A stretch of DNA of 39,514 bases from Novispirillum itersonii (GTDB taxonomy: Bacteria; Pseudomonadota; Alphaproteobacteria; Rhodospirillales; Rhodospirillaceae): NCBI RefSeq assembly GCF_014205675.1, contig NZ_JACIIX010000021.1, positions 1 to 39,514 of the forward strand, in the 5' to 3' direction. The notes under the pieces are model-generated. The model did not search any database and was not told where the DNA came from. It saw only the letters and a list, made by a program, of their open reading frames with translations. This document shows positions 33,677 through 39,514 of the stretch, piece after piece; positions within the stretch are counted from its first letter, which is position 1; each line of letters begins with the position of its first letter. A program made the translations under genes and the position numbers.

Positions 33677-34628
33677 CGGCCTTCTCCTTGCCGTTATCGC
33701 AGAGTGCCGAAACGACAAGGTCTGCCAGACGGGAGGGATCAACGCCCTCCTCCGGTCGGACCAACTGATAAATGGGAACTATGGTCGCCAGTCGGACCAG
33801 ATCCCGGAAAAGCCCGACCCGGCGTCCGAGCCGCCGCCCCAACCGGGCGCGATAGACCAATTCCTCGATGGGGGTGATGGCGGTGGGTCCGGTCAGGCGG
33901 TAGAGAACCGGCGTGTCCAGTCGACGGTCGATGTCAAGGCGGATCACCGCCCCCAGACGCTTCGGGCCGACATCGGCACCACGGGCCGCCAGGACCCGTT
34001 TGGGATGATTGGGACGTCCGGTTTCCAACCCTGCATGGGAAAGGCCCAACAGGCCCGCTGCGTCAGGCCAGAGCCGAACCCGGGGTGGGCCGGGAATGAC
34101 CATGGCCTTGCCGTCCCGGAAATCGACCGGACAGACATCATCGGTGACAACATCATGGCCGCACATCGACAGGGCACCGGCCAGTGTGGATTTCCCCCGG
34201 CCCGACACGCCGGCCATGGCAACAGCCACATCACCGACCATGACACAACTGGCATGCAGTGGCAGCACCCCACGCTGATGCAGAATGGCACCCGCCACCG
34301 CACTGAACAGGAAGGTTTCAATAGTGCTGGTTTCAGCGTTGCTGTTCTCGTCCAGGGTCAGACAGCCGCCGTCACGGATCAGGAACGCCACAATGCCGGG
34401 AATGCGGACCAAGACACTGCCGTCGCCGCCGATTTCCACGAAGGGACTGGCCCAGACAGCCCCTGCCAACTGCTCCGGCACCCGGCCGCGCCGAAGCGAC
34501 AGGTCGGGGACCCCTCCCTCCGGCATCACAGGCAATGACGGCAGCGGCACCACCGATCGCAGCCGGTAGCCATAGAGCAGACAATCCTTACCCTGATCGG
34601 GCAAGGGCGGTACCGGCGGTGAAGACAT
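33669..34628 (-). CDS. HPr-kinase-like protein (PadeK-type lasso kinase)
   Basis: 319 residues. The C-terminal half holds the HPr kinase fold: Walker A GVSGRGKST (about 139-147) after the sequence LPLHASCVMVG, then VVTDDVCPVD and the PGPPRVRLW stretch. The N-terminal half is a lasso-kinase-type domain (YGYRLRSVVPLPSLP). Relatives such as PadeK phosphorylate the C-terminal Ser of the lasso precursor. The candidate precursor here ends in Ser. It lies 17 bases after B1. Confidence 0.82.
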   Translation of the reverse strand: MSSPPVPPLPDQGKDCLLYGYRLRSVVPLPSLPVMPEGGVPDLSLRRGRVPEQLAGAVWASPFVEIGGDGSVLVRIPGIVAFLIRDGGCLTLDENSNAETSTIETFLFSAVAGAILHQRGVLPLHASCVMVGDVAVAMAGVSGRGKSTLAGALSMCGHDVVTDDVCPVDFRDGKAMVIPGPPRVRLWPDAAGLLGLSHAGLETGRPNHPKRVLAARGADVGPKRLGAVIRLDIDRRLDTPVLYRLTGPTAITPIEELVYRARLGRRLGRRVGLFRDLVRLATIVPIYQLVRPEEGVDPSRLADLVVSALCDNGKEKAGG

Positions 34629-34645
34629 GTCCAGTTCCCGGCACT

Positions 34646-34975
34646 TTACCGAGTGGAACCAGCATCGACGACCTCAATCAGGTCGATGCTTCGCAGATCC
34701 TCAAGGAAAGCTGTCACATCGGCCAGTATCGTGTCGGAATTGCCCTGATAACGCAGGCCCAATTCGTCGCAGAGCTGACGGATCGTCTGCGGCTGCTCCA
34801 GCAGCTTCCACAATACTGATCCGATATCATCAAGACCGACATACTGGCCGCGGATCATCCCCATCACAATCACTTCACCATCAATCGCAGCGGTGATCTG
34901 TTCCGAGTGCCAGGTCACTTTGGTTTCCGGCAACAATGCGTCGGGGCGGCTGATGGACAAAGGATCTGCTTTCAC
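34646..34975 (-). CDS. PqqD-family RiPP recognition protein (lasso B1)
   Basis: 109 residues starting at a GTG (34975); a stop codon lies a few codons upstream, so no other start fits, yet no clear ribosome site is seen. PqqD-type features: an N-terminal strand region (WHSEQITAAIDGEVIVM), then GQYVGLDDIGSVLWKLLEQPQTIRQLCDEL and a helical end (VTAFLEDLRSIDLIEV). Such proteins bind the leader peptide and deliver it to the B2 protease and cyclase. Confidence 0.85.
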   Translation of the reverse strand: MKADPLSISRPDALLPETKVTWHSEQITAAIDGEVIVMGMIRGQYVGLDDIGSVLWKLLEQPQTIRQLCDELGLRYQGNSDTILADVTAFLEDLRSIDLIEVVDAGSTR

Positions 34976-35021
34976 GGCTGGAGGGAGTGAATATCACGAT
35001 ATTGAAAATAATACTAAATAC
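34976..35021. promoter_or_regulatory. AT-rich gap with inverted repeat before B1
   Basis: AATATC-AC-GATATT (34990-35003) is a 6-bp inverted repeat with 2-bp spacer, the same shape as the TTATCC repeat before the precursor but different bases. Around it the DNA is strongly AT-rich for this genome. It is the only larger gap in the upstream operon, so an internal promoter for B1-kinase-sulfotransferase is possible. Confidence 0.4.
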
Positions 35022-35648
35022 TTAGCGGTGGATCCACATATTTACGGCAAAGCGCCGGTCGGCAAATGCATTGCCCGGGCAGGTCAGGCGCTGCACGGAA
35101 TGGGGAAGAATCGAGGGAAAGGCTGCCAACCGGTTGTGATCAGGCATAATATCCTGAAACGCTTCCCCCCCCAAGGCATGCAGGCGGAGGGCACCGCCGG
35201 TGAACCCCCGCGGCTGACGGTGAAGATAAAGGACAAGGGTCAAGACCCGCGGGTTCGGGCATCGGTTTACCACCACGAACGTGTCAATATGCTGCTGGAA
35301 ATGTGCCCCGTCACCATGGGCGGCCATTTCGATTTCCACCTCGCTGGCGGTGAACGCCGGCATGCCGAACAGCCTCTCCAGCATCGGCTGGGCGGTCAGT
35401 GCCGCCCGCGTCACCTGCTCATGGAAGGGGCCGAGATGGGATAGAACCGATACCTGCCGGATGGTTTCGTCCACCATGACCTTACCACTGTGCAGGATCG
35501 AGCCCGGGCAGAAACGGCTCTCATTCGCGATGGCATACTCCAGCAGGGCATCGGCCAGAGGCGACGGAAGCCAGTCGGATTGTACATCGTGGGGCAGGAA
35601 CAGCCCGCCGTTTGCTGGGATCTCTGCCGCTCCGAAAGTCGCAGTCAT
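35022..35648 (-). CDS. 2-oxoglutarate/Fe(II) oxygenase, probable RiPP tailoring enzyme
   Basis: 208 residues from the ATG at 35648, which overlaps the B2 stop as ATGA. The double-stranded beta-helix residues are visible: H120-x-D122 in HFQQHIDTF, the distal His183 in ILPHSV and the 2-oxoglutarate-binding Arg199 in RRFAVNMWIHR. Enzymes of this fold hydroxylate amino-acid side chains; in the lasso peptide canucin an enzyme of this class hydroxylates an Asp. A new hydroxyl could then be sulfated or phosphorylated by its neighbours. Confidence 0.8.
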   Translation of the reverse strand: MTATFGAAEIPANGGLFLPHDVQSDWLPSPLADALLEYAIANESRFCPGSILHSGKVMVDETIRQVSVLSHLGPFHEQVTRAALTAQPMLERLFGMPAFTASEVEIEMAAHGDGAHFQQHIDTFVVVNRCPNPRVLTLVLYLHRQPRGFTGGALRLHALGGEAFQDIMPDHNRLAAFPSILPHSVQRLTCPGNAFADRRFAVNMWIHR

Positions 35649-36094
35649 GTCACGAACACCGAGATTGGCTGATAGCGGGGCATCTGTTTTCCGCCTGTGA
35701 CCAGAATTCCCCGGCACCGGCTCCAGGCATGGGCGGTCATTGTCCCGTCACGTTCCTTCGCTACACCGAAATACACCTGAACCGCGTGGCCACGGCGGCG
35801 CAGCATCAGAGCCGCCGCCACGGCCTGCTGTAGGCAGACGGCACGGAAGGGGGCAACGGAGGCCCCCCGGCGCACCGCATCCGCAACCGAGAGCACAAAG
35901 GGCGCACCCGCCACTCCATCCATCTCCTCACTGCCCCCGCGTTCCAACCGCAGCCCCAGCCAGCGCATGGCGATGCGGAAGGGCAACAGGATCAGCACGA
36001 TCCGGGCGACCGCCAACAGTGCCAGCGCCTCGGCGGCCAGCCAAAGCTCGGAAACCGGCAAGGTTAGCCCACGCCAAAGCTTGCGTGTATTCAT
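35645..36094 (-). CDS. Lasso peptide B2 protein (transglutaminase-like leader protease)
   Basis: 149 residues from the ATG at 36094, which overlaps the stop of the upstream gene as ATGA; the longer open frame upstream is a shadow of that gene. A hydrophobic N-terminus (about 15-40) is followed by the protease core with Cys87 (VCLQQAVAAALMLRRRG) and His122 (AHAWSR), the residues that cut the leader. The usual E-x-D-G after HAW is replaced by SRCRG and the third catalytic acid about 11-12 residues after His is not obvious. It may still be active as a Cys-His pair. Confidence 0.8.
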   Translation of the reverse strand: MNTRKLWRGLTLPVSELWLAAEALALLAVARIVLILLPFRIAMRWLGLRLERGGSEEMDGVAGAPFVLSVADAVRRGASVAPFRAVCLQQAVAAALMLRRRGHAVQVYFGVAKERDGTMTAHAWSRCRGILVTGGKQMPRYQPISVFVT

Positions 36095-36864
36095 ACTGTT
36101 TCCTCCTCCGGCGCAGCTGTCGCGGCATAACAGACGGTGGCCGGGTAAAGTCGACGTCCGCCGGTAAAATCCCGATAGGTATCGTCCCCCAGACGATAGG
36201 CTTCCTTTATCCAATGGGCCAAGGTCTGCTGCACCCGGATCCGGCTTGCGGACAGCGGCGGTTCCATATGGATAAGGGACAGGAGCGCCGCCTCCAATCC
36301 GGCCTGTTCGGGCTGGAAGGTAAAGCGGTCGGACGGGCCACAATGAACCTCATATTCCGTGCAGCCGCGCTTAATGAAGACGGACACAGCGCTCCCCAGC
36401 TTAGGATGCCGGTCCACCGCCTCGCGGACAAGCCTGTGGGCGGCGCGGGCGGCATCCAGCCCATGCAGATAGAAATAACCGCCATAAAGGCCGGACGTAT
36501 AGGGGGTCGCCGCGTCTAACCCACATTTGTAGGTATAGGGCAGAGCGTGACTGATATCGCGCAGGGCAACAAGCTGCCGCAGGCTGCCCGGCACCACTTT
36601 TACCTTGAAGCAGGCGGCGCAGCCGGCTGGTACCTGCTCTTGGCGATAGACATAATGAAACATGACTCCCATATAGAATCGGCAATTCCGGCTTGCATCC
36701 CTGTATTCACGGACCCACTCTGATGGGATGCCATCAGCAGAAGGGCGGATCCAGGTTCCATCATCACACGGTTGCAGGATCCCGTCGGCAACAGCCTCCG
36801 AAAGGCTGTCGGCGACAAGTCGGCCCGCGACGTGGCGGGCCAGGACATCGTGAGCATCGGTCAT
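36091..36864 (-). CDS. Unrecognised Cys-rich protein in the RiPP cluster
   Basis: 257 residues from the ATG at 36864 (GGAAG 10 bases before); the GTG at 36927 is an alternative start. I do not recognise the family. It has eight Cys (33, 61, 82, 85, 114, 168, 175, 245). C61, C82-x2-C85 and C114 lie in one conserved-looking stretch (CRFYMGVMFHYVYR, GCAACFKVKVVP, YTYKCG) and could hold an Fe-S cluster or zinc. The centre is aromatic-rich (GLYGGYFYLHGLDAARAAHRL). No signal peptide or membrane segment. It is the first gene of the leftward operon and is coupled to B2 by ATGA, so it probably acts in maturation, perhaps with the divergent radical SAM enzyme. Confidence 0.65.
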   Translation of the reverse strand: MTDAHDVLARHVAGRLVADSLSEAVADGILQPCDDGTWIRPSADGIPSEWVREYRDASRNCRFYMGVMFHYVYRQEQVPAGCAACFKVKVVPGSLRQLVALRDISHALPYTYKCGLDAATPYTSGLYGGYFYLHGLDAARAAHRLVREAVDRHPKLGSAVSVFIKRGCTEYEVHCGPSDRFTFQPEQAGLEAALLSLIHMEPPLSASRIRVQQTLAHWIKEAYRLGDDTYRDFTGGRRLYPATVCYAATAAPEEETV

Positions 36865-36989
36865 GAACGGCCGACTTCCGCCCAATATGGTGCCAGAACG
36901 GACATAGGAGATCCTTTTTGCCCCCACAGGGGCGTCTTCCGGGGTTCCGGCGTTTCCCCGGTCACGGTCATCGGGCCGGGACCGGGCAT
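36861..36989 (-). CDS. Possible small gene (42 residues) overlapping the Cys-rich gene
   Basis: The frame runs from the ATG at 36989 to a TGA that overlaps the start of the Cys-rich gene as ATGA, the same coupling seen at other junctions of this operon. The product is Pro-rich (MPGPGPMTVTGETPEP to YWAEVGRS) with two Trp. It has no clear ribosome site and no family match, so it may be a leader peptide, a second RiPP precursor or chance. Confidence 0.25.
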   Translation of the reverse strand: MPGPGPMTVTGETPEPRKTPLWGQKGSPMSVLAPYWAEVGRS

Positions 36990-37293
36990 AATGGTTTTAT
37001 GGTACAATAGCCCGTGAAGCTATGGCAATCTGCCCCCGGATCATCGGCGGAACACGGTCAGAACGCCTCAGCCTCTGTTTGGCCCCCTTCTCGCCGAGCG
37101 GGGATACACGACGGTGGGATTGGATCATAACAGCGTTTGAAAAGACCGCAGTGACCCGGGTCTCCAGCATCCCGCACGGTCCCAGACTGGCGCCAGTCGC
37201 GTCTGAAGCATCCGCAGGCTTTACAACGTGAGTGCTGAAGCGATACCGGATATGGTGTTTCCGCGCGATACCGCCCGGAACGGACCCTGAACT
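36990..37293. promoter_or_regulatory. Divergent gap before the radical SAM gene
   Basis: About 300 bases without a convincing gene. An extended -10 promoter (TGG-TACAAT, 37000-37008) reads rightward and would start near 37015. Two small rightward frames follow (GTG at 37014, 38 residues; ATG at 37022, 69 residues); neither has a good ribosome site or known motif. The region must hold promoters for the radical SAM gene and the leftward RiPP operon. Confidence 0.4.
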
Positions 37294-39237
37294 ATGCCTG
37301 CCCCTGCCATGCCATCACCGGCAATACCCCCGATAACGCCTGACGCTGATTGCACTGTGGCGTTGCTGATGATGCCGTTCGGCCCCAGCGACCGGCCCTC
37401 TCTGGGACTATCGCTGTTGGCGCAATGCCTGAACGATGAGGGTATTGCAGCGCGTTGTTTCTATCCTAACCTGGATTTCGAACGGCGCATCGGTGCCCCC
37501 CTTTATCGCGATCTGGGTTACGATTTGGCCCGCATACAGGCCGGAGAGTGGCTGTTTTCCCGTTTTCTCGACCCGGTCGGAACCCCGGATGATTTCCTCA
37601 CCGCCATGGGTCGGGGACGCATCCGCCACAAACCCGCCTTCGGGCGGCTGGCCAAGGCAATCCCCCGCCTGCTGTCCGAGGCCGCTGCCCTGCTCGATGA
37701 CTGGCTGTCCCTGATCGGCCAGCTGCGCCCCCGGGTCGTTGGCCTGTCCAGCTGCTATCAGCAACATCTGGCCAGTCTGGCGATGGCCAGACGGATCAAA
37801 CAGGCTTATCCCGACATTCTGGTCGTTTTGGGCGGCACCAACTGCAATGCCCCCATGGGCGAGGAAAGCTTCCGCTGTTTCCCGTTTCTGGATGCCGTGG
37901 TGTGCGGCCCCGGCGAGATTGCTTTCCCCGATCTGGTCAGACAACATCTGGCTGGAGAATGCTGCATCGACGCTCCCGGTGTCTTTTTCCGGTCCCCCGG
38001 CGGCGGCATCAAGCTGCCAACGGTGCCCGTGGCGCTGGAGCCAGATCTGAACCGGCTGCCAATACCTGCCTTCGATGATTTCATGGTCGCCTGGGACCAG
38101 CCGACGGTTCAGCCAATCCGCCCGGCGCTACCCATCGAGGCGTCGCGGGGTTGCTGGTGGGGACAGAAGCATCATTGCGTGTTCTGTTCGGAAAATGCCG
38201 ATTCCATGCACTACCGGTCTAAATCCCCCGATCGGGTCCTGAAGGAATTCAACTGGATACTGGATCGTTATCCGGGCTGCCGCATCTGCGGCACGGACGA
38301 GATCCTGGATTTGCGCCTGATCGACACTGTGATGCCCCGGCTGGCGGCCCGTGCTGGTGAGCGGCAGATCTTCTTTTCCGTTAAGGCCAATCTGCGGAAG
38401 TCACAGTTAGTCCAGCTCGCCGCCGCCGGTGTGACCTCCCTACAGCCGGGGATCGAAAGCCTGTGCGACGAGATCCTGGGCCCCATGCGCAAGGGCGTCA
38501 CGGGATTGCAGAATATCCAACTGTTGAAGTGGTGCCGTGAACTGGGCATCGGCACGGTCTGGGGCATTCTGTGCGAATTTCCGTTTGAAAAGCCGGAATC
38601 CTATACGCGTATGGCTAAGCTGGTACCGTTGTTGACCCACTTGCAGCCCCCGAAGGTATCCAGCGTCTCTCTGCAACGCTACAGCCCCCTCTATGCACAG
38701 GCGGAACGCTTCGCCATAACCGGCATCACCCCCCACCGAAGCTATCGTTGGATTTACCGACTGGGAAAGGGCAGTCTGGAGCAGCTGGCCTATCGCTTCG
38801 AACGCAGATCGGATGGTGTCAGGGCCGCAGACAGTTATACCGACGCCCTGCGCCGGGCGGTCGATGACTGGAATCACAGGGCCGACCGCTCCTGGCTGTT
38901 CCATATTGAGGATCAGGGGGCTTTGCTGATCGGCGATACCCGTGCGGCAGCGACCCGCCCCATCCATCGCCTGGAAGGCGCTGCCCGTCATCTGGTGCTG
39001 TTCTGCGATCAGATACAGTCCCGGCATGCGATCACGCGGAATCTGACTGAACTGGGCTACTCAATGACCGATGCGGAGCTGGCTTTGATACTGGAACACC
39101 TGATCCATGACCGCCTGTTGGTTGAAGACAGAGGCCGCTATCTAAGCCTTCCGGTCGCTGTCGGGCGGCGCTACCTGCCGCCCCCGTCCCTCCTGTCGTC
39201 GGTTGTCGCCGGGGGACGGACGGTCGCTGGTGATTGA
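37294..39237 (+). CDS. RiPP maturation radical SAM protein 1 (B12-binding type)
   Basis: 647 residues. An N-terminal Rossmann-like B12-binding region (about 20-230; LLMMPFGPSDRPSLGLSLLA, VVLGGTNCNAPMGEE) precedes the radical SAM core. The [4Fe-4S] motif is the variant C287-x7-C295-x2-C298 in CWWGQKHHCVFC, the signature of bacteriocin/RiPP maturation radical SAM protein 1, followed by SENADSMHYRSKSP. The C-terminal third is variable. Such enzymes are predicted C-methyltransferases on RiPP peptides and usually occur with Nif11 or nitrile-hydratase leaders, neither of which is seen here. It points away from the rest of the cluster. Confidence 0.85.
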   Translation: MPAPAMPSPAIPPITPDADCTVALLMMPFGPSDRPSLGLSLLAQCLNDEGIAARCFYPNLDFERRIGAPLYRDLGYDLARIQAGEWLFSRFLDPVGTPDDFLTAMGRGRIRHKPAFGRLAKAIPRLLSEAAALLDDWLSLIGQLRPRVVGLSSCYQQHLASLAMARRIKQAYPDILVVLGGTNCNAPMGEESFRCFPFLDAVVCGPGEIAFPDLVRQHLAGECCIDAPGVFFRSPGGGIKLPTVPVALEPDLNRLPIPAFDDFMVAWDQPTVQPIRPALPIEASRGCWWGQKHHCVFCSENADSMHYRSKSPDRVLKEFNWILDRYPGCRICGTDEILDLRLIDTVMPRLAARAGERQIFFSVKANLRKSQLVQLAAAGVTSLQPGIESLCDEILGPMRKGVTGLQNIQLLKWCRELGIGTVWGILCEFPFEKPESYTRMAKLVPLLTHLQPPKVSSVSLQRYSPLYAQAERFAITGITPHRSYRWIYRLGKGSLEQLAYRFERRSDGVRAADSYTDALRRAVDDWNHRADRSWLFHIEDQGALLIGDTRAAATRPIHRLEGAARHLVLFCDQIQSRHAITRNLTELGYSMTDAELALILEHLIHDRLLVEDRGRYLSLPVAVGRRYLPPPSLLSSVVAGGRTVAGD

Positions 39238-39389
39238 GGGATGACCGAGGCTTTGCCTCATCTGAACCAAGGAGCTGATTGCGACACGCACAGGATAACC
39301 ACCCCCTTCGGTTCACGGAGAAGCTTCTCAAAAGCATCGAAATATGAGTCACTGCCCCGGCAAGAAGGGAAACCATCACCCCGAAATGC

Positions 39390-39421
39390 AAAAGCCCCCC
39401 AGCGTAAGCTGGAGGGCTTTT
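39390..39421. terminator. Bidirectional terminator between the radical SAM gene and tRNA-fMet
   Basis: AAAAGCCC-CCAGC and GCTGG-GGGCTTTT flank a 4-base loop, with one unpaired base in the stem. A and T tracts on both sides suit termination of the rightward radical SAM transcript and the leftward tRNA. Confidence 0.85.
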
Positions 39422-39429
39422 GAGGTATG

Positions 39430-39506
<77 letters not shown>

Positions 39507-39514
39507 GTGTGGTG

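Noticed and set aside
37022-37231. 69-residue frame in the divergent RiPP gap as a precursor
   Set aside because: Codon use is unlike the neighbours (several rare AGA, ATA, ACA codons), no ribosome site, no leader-like pattern. Kept only as a weak possibility in the gap description.

Overview
The window looks like a GC-rich alphaproteobacterial chromosome, most likely a Rhodospirillales-type spirillum. The signs are initiator tRNA-Met with an A:U pair in the anticodon stem, a TAXI-type TRAP transporter, a GAAC-N7-GAAC SOS box of the alphaproteobacterial LexA kind, and many large signalling proteins. The genus is not proved by anything seen here.

Left part (1-10.3 kb). The tail of an IS110-like transposase is followed by a leftward PuuR-like regulator and a periplasmic binding protein. 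Rightward come gabD, gabT and a putrescine/polyamine-type aminotransferase. Together these read as putrescine or GABA catabolism: the aminotransferase acts on the amine, GabT makes succinate semialdehyde, and GabD makes succinate. PuuR-like operators are probably in the gabD promoter. A TAXI-TRAP importer (binding protein, fused permease, DUF1850 protein) follows.

Middle part (10.3-28.1 kb) is mostly signalling and envelope genes. It holds a 7TMR-DISM histidine kinase divergent from an OmpR-type regulator, a LysE exporter divergent from a LysR regulator, a stand-alone degenerate DUF4347 protein, and a bifunctional ManC/PMI. It also holds an EF-hand protein, an ECF sigma/anti-sigma/metal-sensor operon, msrB-msrA, and an HD-GYP / FIST / hybrid-kinase set. 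Between 15.2 and 16.2 kb two promoters share the same unusual layout of three 10-bp phased GTCACA repeats. The second has no gene behind it, only a terminator about 130 bp on, so it may make a small RNA.

Right part (28.1-39.5 kb). A perfect SOS box lies in front of a radical-SAM DNA-repair gene paired with a DUF4130 gene. Then comes the most interesting region, a RiPP cluster of lasso-peptide type (30.7-39.2 kb): a 51-residue precursor not previously marked by length-limited gene finding, an asparagine-synthetase-like cyclase, PqqD-like B1, and transglutaminase-like B2. Four possible tailoring enzymes sit with them (HPr-kinase-like, sulfotransferase, 2OG-Fe(II) oxygenase, and a B12-type radical SAM of the RiPP maturation 1 family), plus a Cys-rich protein I do not recognise. 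The genes are tightly coupled by ATGA overlaps. The precursor and cyclase have their own promoter region with three 14-bp tandem repeats. The window ends with a terminator and tRNA-fMet.
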